This document shows positions 32,753-41,121 of a stretch of 64,000 bases of DNA, in pieces; position 1 is the stretch's first letter, and every line of letters starts with the position of its first letter. This DNA is from Microbacterium sp. SY138 (GTDB lineage Bacteria > Actinomycetota > Actinomycetes > Actinomycetales > Microbacteriaceae). Under the pieces are notes generated by a model. That model was given only the letters and a program-made list of their open reading frames with translations, did no database searches and had not been told where the DNA came from. Location of the stretch: assembly GCF_039729145.1 (NCBI RefSeq), contig NZ_CP155793.1:2852001-2916000 (forward strand), written 5' to 3'. Made by a program: the position numbers and the translations under genes.

Positions 32753-33657
32753 ACGCGGACGCGGCTGATCGTCGGGACAGCACCGCCCTCCGGCGCTTCA
32801 ACCGCACGGCGGAGATCGCGACGACCGATGTCATCCGCAGCTATTCGACGTCGTTCGGACTCGCGACCCGTCTTCTCGGACGCCGTCATCGCCAGCACGT
32901 CCGCAACATCTACGCGATGGTGCGCATCGCCGATGAGATCGTCGACGGCGTCGCCGCCGAAGCTGGTCTGGACGTGACCGCGCAATCCGCCGCGCTCGAC
33001 TCCTACATCGCGGAGACGCATCGTTCGATGCGCAGCGGCTACAGCAGCGATCTCATCCTGCATGCGTTCGCGCGGACCGCGCGCGAGTGCGGGATCGGCG
33101 AGGACCTGACGCAGCCGTTCTTCGACTCGATGCGCGCAGACATCGACGAAGACGCCGGCTTCGCCGCCTATGACGTCGAAGCCCACGCGGCGTACGTCTA
33201 CGGCTCCGCCGAAGTCGTCGGTCTCATGTGCCTGCGGGTGTTCCTCCGGGATACCGAACGTGCGCCCGAAGACCTCGCGACGCTGCGGCACGGCGCCCGT
33301 CAGCTCGGTGCGGCCTTCCAGAACGTGAACTTCCTGCGCGACCTCGCCGATGACACCGACCGCCTGCACCGCGGCTACCTCGGCGGCGCTGCGCGTCTGA
33401 CCGATGCTGACCGGGACGCATGGGTGCAGACCGTGTTCCGGCAACTGGCCGACGCGCGTGACGCTATCCCCCTGCTGCCGAAGGACGCCCGCGCGGCGGT
33501 GCGCAGCGCCCTGGCTCTGTTCGCCGCTCTGACCCGCCGTGTGGCGCAGACCCCCGCCGACGTCCTCTACCGACGCCGGGTACGCGTTCCGGATCCGATC
33601 AAAGCCGCTCTCGCCGCGCGGTCCGTGTTCGTCACAGCGATGGAGCGGGACCGATGA
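32749..33657 (+). CDS. crtB: Phytoene synthase
   Basis: Joins two geranylgeranyl diphosphates to phytoene, 302 residues. Asp-rich motifs RIADEIVDG (about residue 65) and NVNFLRDLADD (about 195), and the YVYGSAEVVGLM segment, are as in squalene/phytoene synthases. ATG at 32749 overlaps the crtE stop by four bases and the gene's stop overlaps crtI. An upstream in-frame codon would run into crtE and is not needed. Confidence 0.93.
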   Translation: MNADAADRRDSTALRRFNRTAEIATTDVIRSYSTSFGLATRLLGRRHRQHVRNIYAMVRIADEIVDGVAAEAGLDVTAQSAALDSYIAETHRSMRSGYSSDLILHAFARTARECGIGEDLTQPFFDSMRADIDEDAGFAAYDVEAHAAYVYGSAEVVGLMCLRVFLRDTERAPEDLATLRHGARQLGAAFQNVNFLRDLADDTDRLHRGYLGGAARLTDADRDAWVQTVFRQLADARDAIPLLPKDARAAVRSALALFAALTRRVAQTPADVLYRRRVRVPDPIKAALAARSVFVTAMERDR

Positions 33658-35255
33658 GCCGGGTTGTGGTGATCGGTGCCGGAGTCGCCGGTCTCGCGAC
33701 CGCGGGACTGCTCGCCCGGGACGGGCACGAGGTCGTGATCCTCGAGAAGAACGATCGCGTCGGCGGCCGCGCCGGGACGATCGAACGCGACGGCTTCCGT
33801 TTCGACTCCGGGCCGTCCTGGTATCTGATGCCCGAGGTCTTCGACCACTTCTTCGAGATGATGGGCACCACGACCGATGCGCAGCTCGATCTCATCCCCC
33901 TCGATCCGGGATACCGGGTGTTCCGCGACCCGGATGCGGTCGGTGGCGGATCCGGTCCCGTGACCGTCCCCGCAGGACGCGATCAGGTCACTGGACTCTT
34001 CGAAGCGCTGGAGCCCGGCTCCACGGCGACGCTGGACGCCTACCTCGACTCCGCGCAGCATGCCGGAGCGATGGCGCAGAAGTACTTCCTCTACAACCCC
34101 TTCACACGCATGCGTTCGCTCCTCGCCCCCGAGGTCCTCCGAGCACTGCCGCGCCTCTCCGCCCTGCTCGGAACACGCCTGCAGTCCTTCGCGGCCCGGC
34201 GCTTCACGCACCCCGTGGTCCGACAGATCCTGGGCTATCCCGCAGTGTTCCTCGGCACCGACCCGCGAAGCGCGCCGGCGATGTACCACCTGATGAGCGC
34301 CCTCGATCTCGACCAGGGAGTCAGCTATCCGCAGGGCGGCTTCTGGCGGGTGATCGAGCGGATCGAGGCGCTGGCGCGCGACGCGGGGGTCCGCATCGAG
34401 ACCGGGGCGGAAGTCACCGGAATCCGCACCCAGGACGGCGGCGACGGTACCTACGTGACCGGCGTGGGCTGGGTCGACGCCTCCGGCTCCACGCACACGG
34501 AGAGCGCCGATGTGGTGGTCTCGGCAGCCGATCTGCACCACACGGAGACGGCGTTGCTTCCCCCCTCGCTGCAGACCTACCCCGAGTCGTGGTGGGCACG
34601 GCGCACCAGCGGACCGGGCGGAATCCTCGTGATGCTCGGGGTTCGCGGCACACTCCCCGAGCTGCCGCACCACTCCCTGTTCTTCACCGACGACTGGGAC
34701 GCGAACTTCGATGCGATCTTCGGTGCCACGCCGACCGTTCCCGAGCCGGCATCGATCTACGTGTGCCGGCCGAGCGCAACGGATCCCGACGTGGCCCCTG
34801 CCGGCAGCGAGAACCTATTCGTGCTGATCCCGGTCCCGGCGGACGTCGATCTCGGACACGGCGGACCCGACGGAGCGGGATCGCCCGAGATCGAGCGCGC
34901 CGCGGATGCGGCAATCGATCAGATCGCGGCGTGGGCGGGGATCCCCGACCTCCGCGAACGCATCGTCGTGCGCGAGACGACCGGTCCCGCAGACTTCCGC
35001 GACGACTATCACTCCTGGCGCGGAGGAATGCTGGGGCCGGCGCACATCCTCTCGCAGAGCGCGATGTTCCGCGCGCAGAACACTTCTCGGCGCGTGCAGG
35101 GCCTCTTCTACGCCGGGGCCACCACCGCGCCCGGCGTCGGTGTCCCGATGTGCCTGATCAGTGCGGAGATCGTCCTCAAGCGCGTCCGCGGCGACCACTC
35201 CCCCGGCCCGCTCCCCGTTCCCGGCTCTTCCGCTGCCATGACGGAGGCGCCCTGA
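33654..35255 (+). CDS. crtI: Phytoene desaturase (lycopene-forming), CrtI
   Basis: FAD-dependent enzyme introducing the conjugated double bonds of lycopene, 533 residues. The dinucleotide-binding motif VIGAGVAGLATAGLLARDGH is at residues 5-25 (in parts), followed by VGGRAGT. The C-terminal FAD phrase FYAGATTAPGVGVPM is near residue 485. Length and ends match bacterial CrtI. It overlaps crtB by ATGA and the cyclase subunit by one base (TGATG). Confidence 0.95.
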   Translation: MSRVVVIGAGVAGLATAGLLARDGHEVVILEKNDRVGGRAGTIERDGFRFDSGPSWYLMPEVFDHFFEMMGTTTDAQLDLIPLDPGYRVFRDPDAVGGGSGPVTVPAGRDQVTGLFEALEPGSTATLDAYLDSAQHAGAMAQKYFLYNPFTRMRSLLAPEVLRALPRLSALLGTRLQSFAARRFTHPVVRQILGYPAVFLGTDPRSAPAMYHLMSALDLDQGVSYPQGGFWRVIERIEALARDAGVRIETGAEVTGIRTQDGGDGTYVTGVGWVDASGSTHTESADVVVSAADLHHTETALLPPSLQTYPESWWARRTSGPGGILVMLGVRGTLPELPHHSLFFTDDWDANFDAIFGATPTVPEPASIYVCRPSATDPDVAPAGSENLFVLIPVPADVDLGHGGPDGAGSPEIERAADAAIDQIAAWAGIPDLRERIVVRETTGPADFRDDYHSWRGGMLGPAHILSQSAMFRAQNTSRRVQGLFYAGATTAPGVGVPMCLISAEIVLKRVRGDHSPGPLPVPGSSAAMTEAP

Positions 35256-35602
35256 TGGGCGTCGTGTATCTGGCGGCCCTCCTCCTGTCGCTGAGCTGCA
35301 TGCTGCTGCTGGATTGGCGGTTCCGCCTCTTCTTCTGGCGCGACGCGGTGTCGGCCGCGGCCGTCACGGCCGTCGGCCTCGTCTTCTTCCTGCTCTGGGA
35401 CGTGGCGGGCATCGCCAACGGAATCTTCTTCCGGGGCGAGGGCGCGATCGCGTCGGGTCTGCTCCTGGCCCCCGAGCTTCCCATCGAGGAACCCGTGTTC
35501 CTGGTGTTCCTCGTGGTGTGCACCATGGTGATCTACACCGGATCCGCCCGGGTCATCTCCCGACGCCGAGCGCGGCGGCGCGACGAGGCGGAGGCATCAT
35601 GA
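35255..35602 (+). CDS. crtYe: Lycopene cyclase domain subunit, CrtYe/CrtYc-like
   Basis: Small membrane protein of 115 residues with three hydrophobic helices and the family motif ELPIEEPVF (about residue 75). It is one half of the heterodimeric lycopene cyclases of actinobacteria; the partner gene follows with an ATGA overlap. Together with the elongase it forms the C50 ring ends. Whether epsilon or beta/gamma rings form cannot be told from sequence by eye. Confidence 0.88.
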   Translation: MGVVYLAALLLSLSCMLLLDWRFRLFFWRDAVSAAAVTAVGLVFFLLWDVAGIANGIFFRGEGAIASGLLLAPELPIEEPVFLVFLVVCTMVIYTGSARVISRRRARRRDEAEAS

Positions 35603-35943
35603 CCTACCTCCAGCTCTCCGCCTGCTTCGTGGCTGTCGCCACGTTGGGCGGAATCGGGCTCGCGCTCGCCTCCCGCACGCGCGGCCCGCGCCCGCTCGCC
35701 GTGCTGCTGACCGTGGTCATGCTGTTCGTGCTCACCGCGGCGTTCGATACCGCGATGATCGCGAGCGGCCTGTTCCACTATGCGCAGGACCCGCTGCTCG
35801 GCGTGCACGTCGGCCTGGCTCCGATCGAGGACTTCGCCTATCCGCTCGCGGGGGCGCTGCTCCTCCCGGCCCTGTGGACCGCAATGCGTGCCCGGCGGCG
35901 GGCGCACGATCGTCGACCGATCGATGAGGAGACTTCACGATGA
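35599..35943 (+). CDS. crtYf: Lycopene cyclase domain subunit, CrtYf/CrtYd-like
   Basis: Second cyclase half, 114 residues, three membrane helices and the motif GLAPIEDFAYP (about residue 75). In Corynebacterium the pair CrtYe/CrtYf works with lycopene elongase to cyclise C50 flavuxanthin to decaprenoxanthin. The ATG overlaps the previous stop and its own stop overlaps the elongase start, which keeps the subunits in fixed ratio. Confidence 0.88.
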   Translation: MTYLQLSACFVAVATLGGIGLALASRTRGPRPLAVLLTVVMLFVLTAAFDTAMIASGLFHYAQDPLLGVHVGLAPIEDFAYPLAGALLLPALWTAMRARRRAHDRRPIDEETSR

Positions 35944-36833
35944 GCACCGCCGCAGCTCCGCCGAGCAGCATCGGACGAGACATCGCCCAGATCATCCTGT
36001 CGTCGCGTCCGATCAGCTGGATCAACACCGCCTTCCCCTTCGCCGCCGCCTACCTCCTCAGCACCCGCGAGATCGATCTGACATTCGTGATCGGCACGCT
36101 GTACTTCCTGATCCCCTACAACCTCGCGATGTACGGGATCAACGATGTCTTCGACTACGCCTCCGATCTGGCGAACCCGCGCAAGGGCGGCATCGAAGGG
36201 GCTCTCCTCGCCCCTCGCATCCATCGAGCGACGCTGTGGACGGCCGCGGCGACCAACATCCCTTTCCTGGTCTACCTCGTCGTGGTGGGAAACCCGGCGT
36301 CGTGGCTCTGGCTGACGGTCAGCGTGTTCGCGGTCATCGCCTACTCCGCGCCTGTCCTCCGATTCAAGGAGCGCCCGTTCCTGGATTCCGTCACCTCCAG
36401 TACGCACTTCGTGAGCCCCGCCATCGTCGGGCTCGCCCTGGCCGAGGCGCCCGTGACCGTCGGCGCGGCGATCACGCTCGGCGCCTTCTTCCTGTGGGGC
36501 ATGGCCGCCCACGCCTTCGGAGCTGTGCAGGACATCGGCCCTGACCGGGAAGCCGGGATCTCGTCTATCGCGACGGTCATCGGCGCACGCGCGACGGTGC
36601 GACTGTCGGTGTCGCTGTGGGTGATCGCGGGGGCGGCGATGCTGCTGACCCCCTGGCCGGGCACGCTCGCCGCCGCCCTCGCGCTGCCCTACATCGTCAA
36701 CGCGGCGCCGTGGTGGAACGTGACCGACGAGACCTCCGCCTCCACGAACCGCGCCTGGCGACGTTTCATCGCCCTGAACTACTTCGCCGGCTTCCTCGCG
36801 ACGATGATCCTCATCCTCGCCTGGATCTCCTGA
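35940..36833 (+). CDS. crtEb: UbiA-family lycopene elongase (C50 carotenoid prenyltransferase)
   Basis: Membrane prenyltransferase of 297 residues adding C5 units to lycopene. The two Asp-rich motifs are NDVFDYASD (about residue 68) and DIGPDREAG (about 200), with some eight membrane helices. It is the hallmark gene of C50 carotenoid synthesis; C40-only clusters lack it. Last crt gene before the MMPL transporter, which begins 27 bases later. Confidence 0.92.
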   Translation: MSTAAAPPSSIGRDIAQIILSSRPISWINTAFPFAAAYLLSTREIDLTFVIGTLYFLIPYNLAMYGINDVFDYASDLANPRKGGIEGALLAPRIHRATLWTAAATNIPFLVYLVVVGNPASWLWLTVSVFAVIAYSAPVLRFKERPFLDSVTSSTHFVSPAIVGLALAEAPVTVGAAITLGAFFLWGMAAHAFGAVQDIGPDREAGISSIATVIGARATVRLSVSLWVIAGAAMLLTPWPGTLAAALALPYIVNAAPWWNVTDETSASTNRAWRRFIALNYFAGFLATMILILAWIS

Positions 36834-36860
36834 CCCCCACCTCCGCCCGAAAGGAACCCG

Positions 36861-39047
36861 ATGTCCCGCCCCGATGCCACGCCGACCCCGCCCGCGAGGG
36901 AGCGTTCACGACGACACTCCTGGGCGCGGATCTTCCTCCCTGTGGCGCTGATCCTCGTCTGGCTGGTGGGTGCCTCACTCGGAGGGCCCCTGTTCGGCAA
37001 GGTCGACGAGGTGTCCTCCAACGAGCAGACGACCTACCTCCCCGAATCGGCGGATGCCACCCAGGTGCAGAAGCTTCTCGGGGAGTTCAACGACAGCGAC
37101 TCCATCCCGGCGATCGCCGTGTTCACGTCCGACGACGCGCTCACGGCGTCGGAGATCGACGCGATCTCCGACGCCGTCGCGAATGCGCCGAAGGTGGAAG
37201 GCGTCGGCGACGAGGTCTCTCCGGCGCTCCCCTCCGATGACGGGCAGGCGGTGCAGGCGTTCATCCCGATCGACGCCGATGCCGAGCTCGCGGACGTGAC
37301 GACGGCTCTCGGCGAGGAACTGCGCGACGCGGTCCCCGACGGGGTCACCGTGTACATCACAGGACCCGCTGGCTTCAGCGCCGACCTGGTGGCCGGTTTC
37401 GCCGGCATCGACGGGCTGCTCCTCGGCGTCGCCCTCCTCGCGGTCCTCGTCATCCTGGTGCTGGTCTACCGATCGTTCCTCCTGCCACTCGTCGTGCTGT
37501 CGACGAGCCTGTTCGCCCTCTGCGTCGCTCTGCTCGTGGTGTGGCGGCTGGCGAAGTTCGAGGTGCTGCTGCTCAGCGGTCAGACACAGGGGATCCTCTT
37601 CATCCTCGTGATCGGCGCCGCCACCGATTACGCGCTGCTGTTCGTCGCGCGTTTCCGAGAGGAACTGCGCGTCGCGCAGGACAAGGGAACGGCGGTCATG
37701 GCGGCATGGAAGGGCTCGGTCGAACCGATCGTCGCGTCGGGCGGCACCGTGATCGCCGGACTCCTCTGTCTGCTGCTCAGCGATCTGAAGTCGAACAGCA
37801 CCCTGGGGCCGGTCGCGGCGATCGGCATCGTGTTCGCGATGCTCTCGGCTCTCACCCTGTTGCCGTCGCTGCTGCTGCTCTTCGGCCGCGCGGTGTTCTG
37901 GCCGCGACGCCCCCGCTTCGAACCGGAGGTCGTCGCGGCCGAGCACGGTATGCGCACGACGGGCCTGTGGGCACGTCTCGCCGGCCTCATCAAGCGCCGT
38001 CCACGGGTGATCTGGATCGTGACGACGCTCGTGCTCCTGGCTGGGGCGGCGGGCATCACCCAGCTCGACGCCGATGGCGTGCCGCAGTCCGACCTGGTGC
38101 TCGGCGCGTCGGAGGCCCGCGACGGACAGGTCGCGCTCGGCGAGCACTTCCCCGGTGGATCCGGAAGCCCCGTATACGTGGTGGTGAAGGAGGATCGGCT
38201 GCAGGATGCGGCTGACGTCCTGCTCGCGAACGACGGTGTCGACGGGGTCTCCGTGACGGCCGCCGACTCGCCCAGCGGCAGCGCCCCCGTCACCGAGGAC
38301 GGCATCTCGGCGATCGGAGCACCCGGCACGCCCGCACCCGAGCCGACGACGGTCGACGGAGAGGTGCTCCTGCAGGGCACCCTGACCGATGCCGCCGACT
38401 CCGCCGCCGCCGCGTCGACCGTGCGCGAGCTGCGTGGCGAACTCGACGGCATGGGCGCGCTCGTAGGCGGTGTCACGGCCACGTCGATCGACACGAACGA
38501 TGCATCGATCCACGACCGGAACCTCATCATCCCGGTGATCCTCGTGGTGATCATGTTCATCCTGATGCTGCTGCTGCGGTCGATCCTCGCGCCGGTGCTG
38601 CTGATCCTCACGACGGTGCTTTCCTTCGGCACGGCGATGGGGGTCTCCGCCCTCGTCTTCAACGGGATCTTCGCGTTCCCTGGCGCCGACCCCGCGGTTC
38701 CGCTCTTCGGGTTCGTGTTCCTCGTCGCGCTCGGCATCGACTACAACATCTTCCTCATGACGCGCGTCCGTGAGGAATCGAAGGCGCACGGGACTCGGGA
38801 GGGCATCCTGCGTGGGCTCTCGATCACGGGCGGGGTGATCACCTCGGCGGGTCTCGTCCTCGCCGCGACCTTCGCCGCACTGTCGGTGATCCCGATCCTC
38901 TTCCTCGTGCAGCTGGCCTTCATCGTGGCCTTCGGCGTGCTCCTCGACACCTTCGTCGTCCGCTCGCTGCTGGTTCCCGCCCTGACCTACGACATCGGCA
39001 AAGCCATCTGGTGGCCGTCGAAGCTGTGGCGGCGCGGAGAGGACTGA
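36861..39047 (+). CDS. MMPL/RND-family transporter of the carotenoid operon
   Basis: Membrane protein of 728 residues with the two-fold RND layout. There is an N-terminal helix, an extracytoplasmic domain (residues 50-180), five helices including LLLGVALLAVLVILVLVY and GAATDYALLFVARFREEL, then a second copy (helices with VALGIDYNIFLMTRVREE). The conserved Asp-Tyr in each half is intact, as needed for proton-driven transport. In C. glutamicum an RND-type gene (cg0722) also sits among the crt genes. It probably moves a carotenoid, precursor or associated lipid, or is unrelated cargo. Start ATG 36861 follows GAAAGGA. Confidence 0.9.
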   Translation: MSRPDATPTPPARERSRRHSWARIFLPVALILVWLVGASLGGPLFGKVDEVSSNEQTTYLPESADATQVQKLLGEFNDSDSIPAIAVFTSDDALTASEIDAISDAVANAPKVEGVGDEVSPALPSDDGQAVQAFIPIDADAELADVTTALGEELRDAVPDGVTVYITGPAGFSADLVAGFAGIDGLLLGVALLAVLVILVLVYRSFLLPLVVLSTSLFALCVALLVVWRLAKFEVLLLSGQTQGILFILVIGAATDYALLFVARFREELRVAQDKGTAVMAAWKGSVEPIVASGGTVIAGLLCLLLSDLKSNSTLGPVAAIGIVFAMLSALTLLPSLLLLFGRAVFWPRRPRFEPEVVAAEHGMRTTGLWARLAGLIKRRPRVIWIVTTLVLLAGAAGITQLDADGVPQSDLVLGASEARDGQVALGEHFPGGSGSPVYVVVKEDRLQDAADVLLANDGVDGVSVTAADSPSGSAPVTEDGISAIGAPGTPAPEPTTVDGEVLLQGTLTDAADSAAAASTVRELRGELDGMGALVGGVTATSIDTNDASIHDRNLIIPVILVVIMFILMLLLRSILAPVLLILTTVLSFGTAMGVSALVFNGIFAFPGADPAVPLFGFVFLVALGIDYNIFLMTRVREESKAHGTREGILRGLSITGGVITSAGLVLAATFAALSVIPILFLVQLAFIVAFGVLLDTFVVRSLLVPALTYDIGKAIWWPSKLWRRGED

Positions 39048-39087
39048 GACGTGGCGGCGTGCATCCGGTCGCTTAGACTGGGTGCAC

Positions 39088-39160
39088 GCCCTCGTAGCTC
39101 AGGGGATAGAGCAGCCCTCTCCTAAAGGGCAGGTCGCAGGTTCGAATCCTGTCGCGGGCA
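39088..39160 (+). tRNA. tRNA-Arg (anticodon CCT)
   Basis: 73 bases with a standard cloverleaf: anticodon stem GCCCT/AGGGC, loop CTCCTAA (anticodon at 39121-39123), T-arm GCAGG-TTCGAAT-CCTGT, discriminator A, no encoded CCA. The acceptor stem GCCCTCG/CGCGGGC has a T-C mismatch at positions 5 and 68 (39092 and 39155). It reads the rare codon AGG. A -10-like TAGACT lies 9 bases upstream. Confidence 0.95.
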
Positions 39161-39162
39161 CG

Positions 39163-39205
39163 ACGTCGAAGAGGGGCCATCCGAAGGGTGGCCCCTCTTC
39201 GACGT
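39163..39205. terminator. Long perfect hairpin between tRNA-Arg and the convergent HNH gene
   Basis: 17-base arms ACGTCGAAGAGGGGCCA / TGGCCCCTCTTCGACGT around a 9-base loop, directly after the tRNA and two bases before the HNH stop. It serves both strands. Confidence 0.85.
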
Positions 39206-39206
39206 C

Positions 39207-39704
39207 TCAGGCGGCGAGCGCCAGGTAGGGCTCCCACCGTGGATCGCTGCGTTCGGTCCCCCGCACCGTCCAGGCGGTGCCGTGCGGAGGACGCGGAGTG
39301 AAGCGCAACTGCCAGCGCATCTCCTGCGGTGTGCGATCGCTCTTGACGTTGTTGCAGCGGAGGCAGCAGGCGACGAGGTTCTCCCAGGAGTCCGCTCCCC
39401 CGCGCGAACGCGGCAGCACGTGATCGATCGTCGACGCCGCCTTGCCGCAGTAACCGCAGCGGTGGTTATCGCGGCGCAGCACACCGCGACGCGTGACCGG
39501 CACGCGCCTGCTCGTCGGAACCCGCACATAACGCGCCAGGATGATGACCGCCGGGCGATCGTAGACGCCGTGGGTGCCCCAGACGGGGTCTTCCTCCACG
39601 CGTTCGATCACGGTCGCCTTGTCGTTCATCACCAGCACCAGGGCTCGTTTGAACGACACGATCGCGAGCGGTTCGTATCCGGCATTCAGGACCAGTGTGC
39701 GCAT
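39207..39704 (-). CDS. HNH endonuclease
   Basis: Protein of 165 residues with an HNH nuclease domain. Zinc ligands are CGYCGK and CLRCNN; the catalytic His-Asn-His region reads STIDHVLPRSRGG and WENLVACC. The N-terminal half (MRTLVLNAGYEPLAIVSF) is the leader shared by the widespread chromosomal HNH proteins of actinobacteria and cyanobacteria, whose physiological role is unclear. It is not near any mobile gene. Confidence 0.92.
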   Translation of the reverse strand: MRTLVLNAGYEPLAIVSFKRALVLVMNDKATVIERVEEDPVWGTHGVYDRPAVIILARYVRVPTSRRVPVTRRGVLRRDNHRCGYCGKAASTIDHVLPRSRGGADSWENLVACCLRCNNVKSDRTPQEMRWQLRFTPRPPHGTAWTVRGTERSDPRWEPYLALAA

Positions 39705-39791
39705 TCGTCATCCTCTCGATCCGCCGGGACGGCTTCCCGGCACTCTCGACTCACACGAGGTCGTGCAGGAGGCAGATCGAACGCGGGGACG

Positions 39792-39822
39792 AAAAAAGGC
39801 GCCGTCTAAAGACAGCGCCTTT
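39792..39822 (-). terminator. Rho-independent terminator for the M23 peptidase transcript
   Basis: On the minus strand AAAGGCGC and GCGCCTTT pair around a 12-base loop containing a small inner stem (GTCT/AGAC), followed by TTTTTT. It ends any transcript coming from the M23 gene or the unassigned stretch 39823-40013. Confidence 0.85.
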
Positions 39823-40013
39823 CGCGCACGGCAACGCCGTGGCATCCCTGCGGGCTATGCAGAAGGACGTGACGACCGAGGGCATCCATGGTTCGGATGG
39901 TCGGTATTCGCTCCATCAGCCTCTCCCACCTGTACGACAACGGGATCAGGCTAACCCATCCCCCTGGGTGCAGGGCGAAACGGCGGATGAATGGAAGGAG
40001 GCGTGTCCGGAAA
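39823..40013. other. Unassigned 191 bases between terminator and M23 gene
   Basis: The interval 39705-40013 is the only gene-free gap above 300 bases. Its left part is the HNH leader and the terminator at 39792-39822. The right 191 bases hold no frame with a convincing start and no RNA family I recognise. They probably form a long 3' untranslated tail of the M23 message, or a small RNA ending at the terminator. Confidence 0.4.
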
Positions 40014-40835
40014 TCAGCCGGCGTTGACGGAGAGCCAGGACATCGGCTCGACGAGTCCGCCGTTGATCCAGACCTCGAAGTGGAGGTGGTTCGCGGTCGA
40101 GCGACCGGTGCTGCCGACGTAGCCGATCAGCTGTCCGGCGGAGACCGTCTGGCCGACCTGTACCTGACGCGAACCATAGAGCATGTGGCCGTACGTGGTC
40201 TGCAGACGCTGACCACCCACGACGCTGTCGAGCATCACGGCCACGCCGTAGCCGCCGATGCTCTCGGCGGAGGCGCGGACCACACCGGCGGCAGCCGCGT
40301 AGATCGGGGTGCCGGCCGGGGCGAGCATGTCGGCACCGTTGTGCCCACCGCCCACGGTACGGCTGACGTTCCACGATCCCATCGGAAGCGGATAGCGCAC
40401 CTCACCCGATCCCGGCGACGTGAGCGCGTAGCCCGCGGTGTTGAAGCGGGAGGAAGTCGATGCGGTGGAAGCGGCAGCGGCAGCGGCACGGGCGGCAGCA
40501 GCCTCTTCTGCCTTCTTCTTCGCGATCTCCTCGGGAGTCGTCGCACTGAACGTGCCGCGAGCGAGCGGCGCCGCGGTGGCCTGGGAGGCGACGACGAGCG
40601 ACTGTGCGTCGACGGCAGCAAGCTGCTGCACGGTCGTCGGCGCAGCCTCGCTCGGCTTCGACGAGGCGAAAGCGGGCAGGGCGATGCCGGCGACGAGTGC
40701 GCCGACGGCCCCGAAGATGGCGATGGATCGGAGTGGCTTGACGGCCTTGCGAGCACTCACCCTCGCGCCGGTGCGGCGGGCGGGTACGCGGTCTTCAGAT
40801 GTCTTCTTCGCGGGCGGTTCGATGTCTGCGGCCAA
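40014..40835 (-). CDS. M23-family peptidoglycan endopeptidase (LytM domain)
   Basis: Secreted or membrane-anchored peptidoglycan hydrolase, 273 residues. There is one N-terminal helix (about residues 38-58, SIAIFGAVGALVAGIALPAF), an Ala/Lys-rich linker, and then the LytM domain with zinc ligands in GGGHNGADM and NHLHFEV and TTYGHM between. I chose TTG at 40833-40835 because a perfect AGGAGG lies eight bases upstream. The in-frame GTG at 40857-40859 has no such site. It may act in cell separation. No partner gene is adjacent. Confidence 0.88.
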   Translation of the reverse strand: MAADIEPPAKKTSEDRVPARRTGARVSARKAVKPLRSIAIFGAVGALVAGIALPAFASSKPSEAAPTTVQQLAAVDAQSLVVASQATAAPLARGTFSATTPEEIAKKKAEEAAAARAAAAAASTASTSSRFNTAGYALTSPGSGEVRYPLPMGSWNVSRTVGGGHNGADMLAPAGTPIYAAAAGVVRASAESIGGYGVAVMLDSVVGGQRLQTTYGHMLYGSRQVQVGQTVSAGQLIGYVGSTGRSTANHLHFEVWINGGLVEPMSWLSVNAG

Positions 40836-41121
40836 AACTTGGTCCTCCTGGGCCCTCACGCTGTTCGGGTCAGCGCTGGCTCGTCGGCACTCTGCTCTCG
40901 TGGCACGAATGTAGCTCGGGTACTTTGTGCGTTCCTGCCGTGAAGACGACGAGCCTGGAAGGCGATCTTCGCGGGTTCATCTCCAGCGGGCTTCTTCGCT
41001 GGCGACTTGATCGAGGTTACCGGAAGATAACGATCATGTCACCCTGGGAAACTGGCAATCCTCGCAGAAGCCCGCGACCCCCCGTCTGCGTGGCGGTGTC
41101 GCACCCGGATTCCTCGCGGGA

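Noticed and set aside
40836..41100. Possible c-di-AMP (ydaO-type) riboswitch ahead of the M23 peptidase gene
   Set aside because: Such switches often precede peptidoglycan hydrolases in actinobacteria, but I could not find the conserved core segments in order on the minus strand.
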